A stretch of DNA of 64,000 nt from Stenomitos frigidus ULC18 (lineage in GTDB: Bacteria > Cyanobacteriota > Cyanobacteriia > Leptolyngbyales > Leptolyngbyaceae), in assembly GCF_003003795.1 (NCBI RefSeq), contig NZ_PVWK01000084.1, positions 168,096-232,095 on the forward strand. Reading direction: 5' to 3'. This document shows, one piece after another, positions 9,224-16,531 of this stretch. Under the pieces are notes generated by a model, which was not told the origin of the DNA, did not search any database, and saw only the letters and a list, made by a program, of their open reading frames with translations. The stretch's first letter is position 1. Each line of letters opens with the position of its first letter. A program made the translations under genes and the position numbers.

Positions 9224-9712
9224 GTGCTGTAAGGTTCAGTAACTCAAGTCGATTATTTCTGATCAATGTAAATAGTAAGCTTTTCTTTTTATCGTTGAAT
9301 AGTGTAATTTACCGGCTTCGGTTTTTTGCTTTTACGGAAAATCTTTTTATCACTTTGCTGAGGACATACAAGAAGGTTTAGATACCAGCATCATCAGACT
9401 TTGTTTGCTCGCGATTTTGCAGTAACGATGACTGAAGGCTCTACAGAACAGTCGTCTGTATCGTATACTACGGTTTCTTTATTGCTTGTATTATGCAGCT
9501 AAATGCGATCGTGTGTCATCAGAATAAGTACAACCTCAAGGCAGCTCCCGCACTAAAAATTTTCTTCTCTTTTTCACTTTAAATCGCCAAAACTAGGGCT
9601 TGATTTTTACAAGTGAGGATGAGAAATTCATTAGAAATTTATCAGGATTCTCGCAAATCTAGCCTTAGCTTTACGGAAAAAATGATCCTGATTTGTATCT
9701 TGTAGAGAGGAA

Positions 9713-9763
9713 CAATCAATTAGTTACAGCATCAAAGCACATAAGTGCCTGAGTAACTGATTG
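9713..9763 (+). promoter_or_regulatory. leader hairpin upstream of Mo-nitrogenase C-terminal domain gene
   Basis: CAATC-AATT-AGTTAC (9713-9727) pairs with GTAACTGATTG (9753-9763) with a four-base bulge, enclosing a 25-base loop. It ends 30 bases before the ATG at 9794, so it would sit in the 5' leader and could modulate translation or mRNA stability. Confidence 0.3.
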
Positions 9764-9793
9764 AGACCATACAGACAATAGGGGGTTAACACC

Positions 9794-10105
9794 ATGTCTG
9801 ATTTAGACCTAGCGTTTCATGCCAGTTTGCACCCTGAAAAAACATCCGACACTCTTCGCCTTAACGTGTTGCAGCCAGTCCGCCAGTGGCTGGATCGGTT
9901 CCCTGTAAGCAATCCAGCACTAGCCCGGCTTCTCTACAAGCTTATTCCTGGTCAGTGCCCCTTTGAGCGTGATGTTGTTGTCTTCGGTCGCAAACTTGCC
10001 CATATTCCTCCCCTCTGCAAACTCAACCCACTTTACGATCAGCTCGTGGGACTTCGCTTTCGCTCCATGTGCTATCTGGTTGATGTGTGCGGGGAGACCC
10101 TTTAG
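9794..10105 (+). CDS. Mo-dependent nitrogenase C-terminal domain protein
   Basis: The 103-residue protein is the stand-alone form of the Mo_nitro_C domain: LQPVRQWLDRFPVSNPALAR, then LIPGQCPFERDVVVFGRKLA, then HIPPLCKLNPLYDQLVGLRF and CYLVDVCGETL. The domain owes its name to rare fusions with nitrogenase subunits, but stand-alone copies are widespread in cyanobacteria that do not fix nitrogen. Their function is unknown. Four cysteines (in GQCPF, PLCKL, SMCYL and DVCGE) are conserved in my recollection of the family and could bind a metal. There are no nif genes in the window. A GGGGG tract precedes the ATG. Confidence 0.88.
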   Translation: MSDLDLAFHASLHPEKTSDTLRLNVLQPVRQWLDRFPVSNPALARLLYKLIPGQCPFERDVVVFGRKLAHIPPLCKLNPLYDQLVGLRFRSMCYLVDVCGETL

Positions 10106-10154
10106 AGGATAGGGGCTAGGGAACCGAAAAAGTGACTCAAAACGTCCCTTCCTA

Positions 10155-11231
10155 TCACACAGGCAAAGCGGTGAGCTGAATTTCGATTTGAGCAGCATCC
10201 AGAGCGCGACCAATGAAAACAAGACGGGTTTGTTTTAGTTCTTCAGGCTGCCAGGGGCGATCGTAGAACTGATCAAAGCGTTTACCCACGCCCTGCATCA
10301 CCAGACGCATTGGCTTCTGCGGCACGGCAACAAAGCCTTTAATCCGATAGATTTCCTGCTCCTGCACCAGGGTTTCTAGCTGTTGCCTCAATAATGTGGG
10401 ATCAAATGCGCGATCGAGCACCAGATGAACAGAGGTAATTTCATCATCGTGATCGTGGTCTTCTTCCTCATCATGGTGGCTCGACCGGGAGCTTAAATGA
10501 TCTTCAACGGCAGCTTGAAAGCCGAGCAGAAGATTGGGGTCAAGTTGCCCATGCTGGCTAGAGACAATTTTGACGCCTTTAGGAAGCTCTTGTCGCACGA
10601 GTTGCTCAACCTGACCCTGAGTTTGGGCATCCACTAGATCGGCTTTGTTGAGGATGACCAGATCAGCGCAGGCAAGCTGATCTTCAAACAGTTCCTGAAT
10701 AGGAGTTTCGTGATCTAGACTGGGATCGGCCTGACGTTGGGCTTCTAGCGCTTGTAGATCAGTCGCGATCGTGCCTGTAGAAACAGCTTCGCAATCAACC
10801 ACCGTGATCACACCGTCTACCGTGACCGCATGAGAAATTTCGTGCCAACGAAACGCTTTCACTAAAGGTTTGGGGAGTGCCAGCCCTGAGGTCTCAATCA
10901 GAATACAATCCAGGCTCTCTCTACGTTTGAGTAGCTCTAACATAACAGGGAGAAATTCTTCCTGTACGGTACAGCAGAGACACCCATTGGTCAGTTCGAC
11001 AATATTGGATGGACTAATGGTGAGTGCGGTTGCTAATTCGTCGGTCGAGGTGTCGTCATCGCAAACCTGGCACGATCGCAGCAAATCGCCATCGATGCCC
11101 AGTTCGCCAAACTCGTTGACCAGCACAGCGATCCGTCTGCCCTGGTTGTTTTGCAGGAGATGGCGAATGAGCGTTGTTTTGCCGCTACCGAGAAAGCCTG
11201 TGATAATCGTTACGGGAATTTTTGCTGCCAT
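10155..11231 (-). CDS. CobW/COG0523 family GTP-dependent metallochaperone
   Basis: G3E-family GTPase of 358 residues. The P-loop is TGFLGSGKTT (about residues 11-20), and the metal-binding signature GCLCC includes Cys84, Cys86 and Cys87. Walker B-like and base-recognition segments are LIETSGLALP and LVILNKADLVD. The CobW C-terminal domain follows a His/Asp/Glu-rich loop (SSHHDEEEDHDHDDE, around residue 250) likely to bind metal. An extra CxxC (SCQVC, residues 53-57) sits near the nucleotide site. Family members deliver Zn, Co or Fe to target enzymes; sequence alone does not tell which. No zur box or cobalamin gene is adjacent, so a cobW name would be a guess. Confidence 0.92.
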   Translation of the reverse strand: MAAKIPVTIITGFLGSGKTTLIRHLLQNNQGRRIAVLVNEFGELGIDGDLLRSCQVCDDDTSTDELATALTISPSNIVELTNGCLCCTVQEEFLPVMLELLKRRESLDCILIETSGLALPKPLVKAFRWHEISHAVTVDGVITVVDCEAVSTGTIATDLQALEAQRQADPSLDHETPIQELFEDQLACADLVILNKADLVDAQTQGQVEQLVRQELPKGVKIVSSQHGQLDPNLLLGFQAAVEDHLSSRSSHHDEEEDHDHDDEITSVHLVLDRAFDPTLLRQQLETLVQEQEIYRIKGFVAVPQKPMRLVMQGVGKRFDQFYDRPWQPEELKQTRLVFIGRALDAAQIEIQLTALPV

Positions 11232-11254
11232 GTATAGAGTTTTGAGTTTTAAGT

Positions 11255-11275
11255 TTCAGCCTTCAGCCTTCAGCC
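11255..11275. repeat. heptanucleotide tandem repeat TTCAGCC x3
   Basis: Three perfect adjacent copies of TTCAGCC lie upstream of the CobW-type gene. Short tandem heptamers of this sort (STRRs) are typical of filamentous cyanobacteria. A related 14-base unit is found at 50308-50335. Confidence 0.75.
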
Positions 11276-11292
11276 CTCTGCCTTCAAATGGT

Positions 11293-11340
11293 GAATCCTG
11301 GGGACTTGATAGGGTTTTGACTACCAAGCCCCCAGGATTC
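11293..11340. repeat. inverted repeat GAATCCTGGGG/CCCCAGGATTC
   Basis: Perfect 11-bp arms (11293-11303 and 11330-11340) enclose 26 bases. It lies between the CobW gene and heme oxygenase, which are transcribed in the same direction, so it follows the 3' end of the heme oxygenase gene. It may act as a terminator or be an interspersed palindrome. There is no T run after either arm. Confidence 0.5.
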
Positions 11341-11383
11341 GAGGGAAGACGTTAGAGCTGGAAGAGTGTGTCGGCGGTGGGCA

Positions 11384-12100
11384 TTAGTCAGCGGTTGCTA
11401 GTTCAGTACTTCCACGAGTACGACGGCGTGTGAGGGTGTTAAACAGCATGGCACCGATCGCTTTGATCAGGTTGCCTTCTAGTTCCTGGAACAGCTTCAT
11501 GTTCATACCAAAGGCAGCATTCGCTTCGTCCACAATGCGATCAGCGGTTGCATCATCGATCGGGAGAGCATTCATAGCTTCACGATAGTTGGCTTTGAAT
11601 AGCTTCTCGTCGGGAATGTTGTGAAATTCGTAGAACGCTGTTCCATTCCCCTCTGAAAGGTTCATGCCCCGTTGTGCGATGCCTTTCAGAATTTGACCAC
11701 CCGAGAGGTCACCCAGATAACGGGTGTAAGAATGGGCAATCAGCAATTCAGGAGCCTCCTTTGAGATCTCCCGAATGCGCTGTACGTAGGCTTCAGCTGC
11801 TGGGGAAGGTGCTACTTGCTCACGCCAATTGCTGCCGAAGTAATAGTACAGATCCTGCTCCAAGGCCGCTTTGCGGTTCAGCTCTGGAAAGCAAATTTTG
11901 GCAAGCAATGGATGCTGCTGATGCTGCTCCATTTCTTCTTCCATCGCTGAATAAACGAAGTAAAGGTTGGATACAAGCTTGCGATAGGAGGTTTTCTCAA
12001 CGACTCCCTTTAAAAAACATTTCACGAAACCAACATTCTCAGCCATTGAGTGCGACTTTTTGGTGCCCTCACGTAGCTTTGCTGCTAAATTACTGCTCAT
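11384..12100 (-). CDS. ho1: heme oxygenase (biliverdin-producing, ferredoxin-dependent)
   Basis: Opens heme to biliverdin IX-alpha, CO and iron, the first step toward phycocyanobilin. The 238-residue protein shows the proximal heme ligand His17 in KKSHSMAENVGF and the distal helix with the double glycine in YLGDLSGGQILKG. Its length matches HO1 of cyanobacteria. The last residues (TRRRTRGSTELATAD) extend slightly beyond the catalytic core. It is transcribed alone; no pcyA or phycobilisome gene is in the window. Cyanobacteria often have a second, low-oxygen copy (ho2), and I cannot exclude that identity. Confidence 0.94.
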   Translation of the reverse strand: MSSNLAAKLREGTKKSHSMAENVGFVKCFLKGVVEKTSYRKLVSNLYFVYSAMEEEMEQHQQHPLLAKICFPELNRKAALEQDLYYYFGSNWREQVAPSPAAEAYVQRIREISKEAPELLIAHSYTRYLGDLSGGQILKGIAQRGMNLSEGNGTAFYEFHNIPDEKLFKANYREAMNALPIDDATADRIVDEANAAFGMNMKLFQELEGNLIKAIGAMLFNTLTRRRTRGSTELATAD

Positions 12101-12403
12101 GCTAAATCTTCTAAATCTAACGTTGACTCGATGGTGGACGATGCGCCGATCGGTAAGCGCGATTTAACCTCTTCAATAAGCCACCCAATTGTTACGGTAG
12201 ACTGATTTGATGAGAGTTTTTATTAAAAAATCTAAAGCAAATCGCTACTGTGTAAGCGTTCCCGAACGAAAAAGATAAGGATCGCAAACGCTTTACGAGT
12301 GCAAATGCGTCGCGAACGATACACTTCCACATCAAGTCTATGTTACTGACAAAATGTAACCGTCGCCACGATCTCGCCGAATCAGCGTACCTAACCGCAA
12401 TTG
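12101..12403. other. intergenic region upstream of ho1
   Basis: About 300 bases, AT-rich near 12215-12240, without an open frame of interest. It should contain the ho1 promoter and the end of ndhM transcription. I see no clear hairpin or operator. Confidence 0.5.
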
Positions 12404-12745
12404 CTAGCTTTCAGCGGGCACCACACGTGGTAAGCCCATGCTGTAATTGAGCGCACGGCTATTGAGATTGTAAGAAATGTCGCCTTTTTGCAGAAGCGAT
12501 CGCACGAAATGCTCTAAATCAGAGCCAATGCGACGAAGGTTATAGTCGGTCAAGTCGGCTCCACCATAGGCTTCTACTAACTCATCAAACTTTCGGTACA
12601 CCTTCTGTACAGACTCTTCGCTCCAGTTGAATTCATTGTCTGGGTCGATATCGAGCGTTAACACGCTGTCACTGGGTACGAGCTCATTCTTTTCGACGAC
12701 AGCCGTAAAAATATGGATGTGTCGGGTGGTGGATTTTAACAGCAT
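12404..12745 (-). CDS. ndhM: NAD(P)H-quinone oxidoreductase subunit M
   Basis: Oxygenic-photosynthesis-specific subunit of the NDH-1 complex, located on the stromal/cytoplasmic arm that serves cyclic electron flow and respiration. The 113-residue product begins [20 protein letters not shown] and contains [40 protein letters not shown] and [17 protein letters not shown], all characteristic of NdhM. A longer open frame reaches 13045, but the extra 100 residues are unlike the family. The ATG at 12745 gives the normal family length, so I use it. Confidence 0.94.
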   Translation of the reverse strand: MLLKSTTRHIHIFTAVVEKNELVPSDSVLTLDIDPDNEFNWSEESVQKVYRKFDELVEAYGGADLTDYNLRRIGSDLEHFVRSLLQKGDISYNLNSRALNYSMGLPRVVPAES

Positions 12746-13338
12746 GGCGTAAACTCCGCTGGACTGGTTACTGGGCAAAGCTCTGCTCTTCATTGTAAAG
12801 GGCGATTTCACCTTTTGCTCAGTTGTTTTTTGCAGTGAAAAGCGGTGCCGAGCTAGAAGGACAATAAGCGGCAGTCTGTCAATACTGACACAATAAACTT
12901 CTTGCCGCTTGGAGTCAGATAACTTTGCTATTGTGCAAAGTGGAGTGCGAAGGGGCGCCGTAGCCAGTGTTGAACTGACGGCAAAAACCGTGCCAAACGA
13001 CTGCAATCGTATTCGTCGATGCTTCGCTAGACCACAAGACACCATAGGCTAAGACTACAATTATCCAATGCTTTGTGCTATCTACTGGCTCACTCCACGA
13101 TCGGTATCGATGCTGGTGAGCGTTGTCTGCCCATTTTGCCGAGTTTCAGTTCATCAGTAAGAAAACTGGCAAAATTAAGTAAGACTTTCAACGGCGACTA
13201 CAGAAGGGCTGTTTTAGCTGTCTGCATTGACTGCACGTCTTTCTTGAGAGTCCTTAACTTTCTTGAGAGTACTAAAACAGTAACCCTATAAGAGAGTCCT
13301 TGCTGGCAGATCACCTCAACATTCTCCGGTGTTTACGT
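12746..13338. other. intergenic region between divergent ndhM and coaE
   Basis: About 590 bases with no supportable gene; the 72-codon frame at 13073-13291 (+) has no recognisable features. It contains the direct repeats at 13239-13270. Promoters of ndhM and coaE must lie here. Confidence 0.5.
13239..13270. repeat. 13-bp direct repeat CTTTCTTGAGAGT upstream of coaE
   Basis: Exact copies at 13239-13251 and 13258-13270 are offset by 19 bases (about two helical turns). A partial third copy (GAGAGTCCTT) lies near 13294. The spacing is compatible with tandem operator sites upstream of coaE, but slippage is equally possible. Confidence 0.45.
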
Positions 13339-13992
13339 ATGAACATTCGCAACCAAGTCGAGCCATTTCAACGCCTCATTGGTCTCACAGGTGGCATTGG
13401 GATGGGCAAAACGACCGTTTCGAACTACTTGGCGACCGTTCACAAACTGCCCGTTTTGGATGCTGATGTTTACGCCAGAGAAGCGGTTGAGCCAGGTTTG
13501 CCGGTGCTGGTAGAGATTGCTGAACGTTATGGGGCCGGTGTACTGTTGCCGGATGGGACGCTGGATCGTCATCGGTTGGGCGACATTATTTTTAGCAGTC
13601 CGCCAGAGCGGTTGTGGTTGGAACAACAGATTCATCCTCATGTGCGCGATCGTCTGATCGAAGCCATGCACGCTTTGTCGAGGCAAGAGCCGTCGCCATC
13701 CATTGTTGTGCTAGTGATTCCGCTGCTGTTTGAAGCACGCATGACTGATCTCGTGACTGAAACTTGGGTGGTGCGCTGTCCCGAAGCGCAACAGATGGAA
13801 CGGTTGATTGCGCGCGATCACCTTAGCCTACAGCAAGCCCGCGCTCGTATTGACAGTCAGATGTCGATTCAAAAGAAGGCTGCTCATGCTGATCTGGTGC
13901 TGGACAATGCATCAACGCTAGAACATCTCTTTCGGCAAGTGGACGCTGGGTTGTTAAAGCAGCCCATTCACTTAACCGCACCGCGTGGGTAA
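13339..13992 (+). CDS. coaE: dephospho-CoA kinase
   Basis: Phosphorylates dephospho-CoA at the ribose 3' position in the last step of coenzyme A synthesis. The P-loop is GLTGGIGMGKTTV, followed by the CoA-binding segment LDADVYAREAVEPG and a lid region (RLIARDHLSLQQARARIDSQ). From the ATG at 13339 the protein has 217 residues, close to the usual 200-210. A TTG at 13300 would add 13 residues without family support. The YbjN-like gene follows on the same strand. Confidence 0.94.
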   Translation: MNIRNQVEPFQRLIGLTGGIGMGKTTVSNYLATVHKLPVLDADVYAREAVEPGLPVLVEIAERYGAGVLLPDGTLDRHRLGDIIFSSPPERLWLEQQIHPHVRDRLIEAMHALSRQEPSPSIVVLVIPLLFEARMTDLVTETWVVRCPEAQQMERLIARDHLSLQQARARIDSQMSIQKKAAHADLVLDNASTLEHLFRQVDAGLLKQPIHLTAPRG

Positions 13993-14204
13993 GTGATGGC
14001 CTTAGCGTTAAGTCTGAAAGGGTGCGATCGTTTGTTACTGCCATCAATCCATTGCAGCATGACAACGGATTCTGCTTTGGGTTGACTTTAGACGATAATT
14101 GGTTGGAGACAAGCCGTAAGGTTTTTCATCCTTCGTTTTTTAATGTTCACAACCAGTCACCTGAAGCACATGAAGGCGTTGGGGGTTTTTATCGAGACTT
14201 TTAT

Positions 14205-14789
14205 ATGGGCGCGACGCTGCAACAAATCGCTGGCTATCTGGATAACAAAGGGTGGAAGTATAAGCTTGACGAAGACGAATGCCGTATTCTCACAGGCGTT
14301 TATGCCGAAAACATTCAAGAATTTCTCATTGTCATCCAGCTTGATGAAGATGGTGAATTTTTTGAGCTCTTCGCACCACGCGTTCTTTCTGGGGTGAATA
14401 ATCATCCTCACAAAGCAGCCATTCTCCAAACAATGCTTTGTATCTCCTGGGAAACCAAAATGCTGCAATGGGAGTACGATCCGTCGGACGGTGAAATTCG
14501 CGCCATCATTGAGTTTCCTCTAGAAGATTCCACGCTGACCGAGCGGCAGTTCAATCGCTGTTTGTTTAGCCTGGTTGAGCTGGTGGATGAAATTGCGTTG
14601 CCTCGTTTGCAAACGGTTATGGAAACAGGTGAAGACCCTGGTGATGTCACGGAGGGAGAACGACTGCTGCTGAAGCTACAGGAAGAATCTCCCGGGCTGC
14701 TAGATGTACTCGAACGAGCGATGGAAGCCCGCAAGCGACGGGGCAGGTTGCCCTCAGAGAGCGAAGATCCTCCAGAGAGTAAAGGTTAG
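14205..14789 (+). CDS. YbjN-like (type III secretion chaperone fold) protein
   Basis: The core YLDNKGWKYKLDEDECRILT, EFLIVIQLDEDGEFFELFAP and LQTMLCISWETKMLQWEYDP resembles the cyanobacterial YbjN-domain family. This is a small alpha/beta fold shared with type III secretion chaperones; its members bind partner proteins. The C-terminal tail (about residues 150-194) is helical and charged. I use the ATG at 14205, right before the conserved part (194 residues). The frame is open further up to a GTG at 14022, which would add 61 residues without similarity that I recognise. The biological role is unknown. Confidence 0.75.
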   Translation: MGATLQQIAGYLDNKGWKYKLDEDECRILTGVYAENIQEFLIVIQLDEDGEFFELFAPRVLSGVNNHPHKAAILQTMLCISWETKMLQWEYDPSDGEIRAIIEFPLEDSTLTERQFNRCLFSLVELVDEIALPRLQTVMETGEDPGDVTEGERLLLKLQEESPGLLDVLERAMEARKRRGRLPSESEDPPESKG

Positions 14790-14810
14790 TCAAGAGGATT
14801 AGCCTGCTGC

Positions 14811-14875
14811 AGAAACCGGGTTTCTCAACGAGAAGCTGATTGCAAATTCAAGCCGCGCCCCAAAACCCGGTTTCT
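14811..14875. repeat. paired AGAAACCGGGTTTCT-type palindromes
   Basis: AGAAACCGGGTTT (14811-14823) is the exact complement of AAACCCGGTTTCT (14863-14875), and each copy is itself nearly palindromic. It lies between the convergent YbjN-like and tldD genes and can form a long hairpin. A TTTT run follows the right arm, so it could terminate plus-strand transcription. AGAAACCCGGTTTCT-style elements recur in many filamentous cyanobacterial genomes. Confidence 0.6.
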
Positions 14876-14885
14876 TTTAAAGTCG

Positions 14886-16289
14886 TTAGTCTTCAACAGC
14901 TTCCCCACCCACGACGACATTACGAATTCTCAAGCTGGGGCCGCCACAGCCAACCGGTAAGCCGCTTTGGCCACCTTTGCCGCAGCCGCCGGATTCGTCC
15001 CAGAAAAAATCGTCGCCGATCGCCTCAATATCTCCCAGTGTTTTAAAAGCATTGCCTGATAAAGTGACATCTCTAACAGGCTCAGCGATTGCACCATTGC
15101 GAATCATCCAGGCTTCCCCAGCGGTGAACGTAAACATTTCGCCATTGGTCATGCCGCCTAGCCAATTGCGGGCGTAGACGCCTTCTTGAATGCCGTTGCA
15201 TAGATCGGCAACAGGAGTTTTACCCCGTTCGATCCAGGTGTTGGTCATACGGACGATCGGTGGATAGTGGTAATTAAGGCAACGAGCATTGCCAGTAGCG
15301 GCTTCACCCAACTTGCCTGCAGTTTCACGAGAATGAAGCCGTCCGACTAGCACGCCATCCTTAATGAGTTGCGTCGTAGTGGCTGGGGTGCCTTCATCGT
15401 CATAAAAGTAACTGCCACGATGACCAGCGGGAGACGCACCGTCAAAGATTTGCAAATCAGCAGAGCCAAACTGCCGTCCGATGCTCATCACTTCCATCAA
15501 GTCCGGGTTCTCGTAGGTCATGTCGGCTTCAGAAAGGTGCCCAAACGATTCGTGCACAAATAGCCCGGTGAGAATGGGGTCAATCACAACCGTATAGGTG
15601 TTGCCTCGTACGGGCGGTAGTGCCAGTGAATCGACTGCTCGTTGCGCCGCATGGCGAACTTGAGCATCCAAGCCCAAGAGATCTTCATACGCCTTGCGAG
15701 AACCTGTCGTTTCGCGTCCAGTCTGAACCGTTTCACCGTTGCGCGCGGTGGCAGCAAACCGCATTTCCATGTCAACCCACGATTGCTCTAATAATGTGCC
15801 TTCAGACGTGGCGAGAATAACGTGCTGAGCACTATCGCCGTAACGGACAGAAACGGTTGCAATTTGGGGGCTGATGCTGCGGAGAATCTCGCTGTAGTGT
15901 TGGCAAAGCGCTTTTTTTTGTATCAGAGGGATTTGGCGGGGATCGGTGCCTGTGAGAGGGAGGATACAGGTATCTTGAATGGGCGTGATTGGTGCTAGCA
16001 GCGTTTCGTCATCGCCAACGAGATGGGCTGCCGCGATCGCCTCTTCAATGCGATCGCTCAGCGTGGAGAGTTGGTTAAAGCTGGCAAACCCCCAGCCCCC
16101 TTTGTGGCAGGCTCTCACCTGCCCTCCGATCGCAATCCCTTCTGTCAATGTTTCAATTTTTTCGCCCCGCAGGAGAATATCGGCTCCTTCGGCTGCTTCC
16201 AGGCGTACTGCCAGGTAGTCTACGCGAGTGCGATAGCGCGTCATGAGGTCAGCAAGCAAGTCCTTCAGATGAGCGGGCAAGGTAGCCAT
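14886..16289 (-). CDS. tldD: TldD family zinc metallopeptidase
   Basis: The 467-residue protein has the TldD zinc motif HExxxH in VHESFGHLSEAD (about residues 245-256). Other family blocks are GSYFYDDEGTPATTTQLIKDG and RNWLGGMTNGEMFTFTAGEA. TldD with TldE (PmbA) forms a heterodimer that degrades unfolded peptides and matures some modified peptides. The tldE partner is not in the window. The ATG at 16289 is the only workable start. A perfect Shine-Dalgarno sequence lies 21 bases upstream, next to a two-codon ORF (ATG CTT TGA). Confidence 0.94.
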   Translation of the reverse strand: MATLPAHLKDLLADLMTRYRTRVDYLAVRLEAAEGADILLRGEKIETLTEGIAIGGQVRACHKGGWGFASFNQLSTLSDRIEEAIAAAHLVGDDETLLAPITPIQDTCILPLTGTDPRQIPLIQKKALCQHYSEILRSISPQIATVSVRYGDSAQHVILATSEGTLLEQSWVDMEMRFAATARNGETVQTGRETTGSRKAYEDLLGLDAQVRHAAQRAVDSLALPPVRGNTYTVVIDPILTGLFVHESFGHLSEADMTYENPDLMEVMSIGRQFGSADLQIFDGASPAGHRGSYFYDDEGTPATTTQLIKDGVLVGRLHSRETAGKLGEAATGNARCLNYHYPPIVRMTNTWIERGKTPVADLCNGIQEGVYARNWLGGMTNGEMFTFTAGEAWMIRNGAIAEPVRDVTLSGNAFKTLGDIEAIGDDFFWDESGGCGKGGQSGLPVGCGGPSLRIRNVVVGGEAVED

Positions 16290-16320
16290 ATCAAAGCATT
16301 GTTAAGAATCACCTCCTTTA
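16290..16320 (-). promoter_or_regulatory. full-length Shine-Dalgarno and mini-ORF in the tldD leader
   Basis: On the minus strand, TAAAGGAGGTGATT (16320-16307) is almost the complete complement of the 16S rRNA 3' end. Twelve bases after AGGAGG comes ATG CTT TGA (16299-16291), then one base, then the ATG of tldD at 16289. The real start is 21 bases from the SD, which is too far for normal pairing. A start-stop mini-ORF may therefore couple or restrain translation. Confidence 0.5.
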
Positions 16321-16531
16321 TTCTGCAGTGAATTGCGAGGGTTGGCAGCGCTGACTGCAATTTGCCGTAGTGGTTAAAATCTTAAGATTTAGGCGATTTG
16401 CTGTTACCTTTATGCCGAAAGTTGAGAATTATGGAGTATTAATGAACTAATGATTGCGGTAATGTTGGCCAACTAGCAGCAAAAACCGTAGTGCTAGGTG
16501 TGACGGCGGCGGCGAGTGAGGTTGGAAATTC

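Larger units (their letters stand above)
9108..9793. other. AT-rich intergenic region with regulatory signals
   Basis: Almost 690 bases with no gene I can support; the 65-codon frame at 9184-9381 (+) is low-complexity and unlike any family I know. It contains a Crp-like palindrome (9208-9223) and an interrupted hairpin just before the next gene (9713-9763). A TTTACGGAAAA word occurs twice (about 9333 and 9670). The region probably includes a long 5' leader or a small RNA for the downstream gene. Confidence 0.5.

Noticed and set aside
9184..9381. 65-codon open frame in the intergenic region
   Set aside because: AT-driven Phe/Leu/Asn-rich sequence without ribosome site or family resemblance.
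9794..10105. Evidence for nitrogen fixation from the Mo-nitrogenase C-terminal domain
   Set aside because: The stand-alone domain is widespread in non-fixing cyanobacteria, and there is no nif gene in the window.
12746..13045. N-terminal extension of ndhM to 13045
   Set aside because: The extra 100 residues are unlike NdhM, which begins [11 protein letters not shown]. The ATG at 12745 gives the family length.
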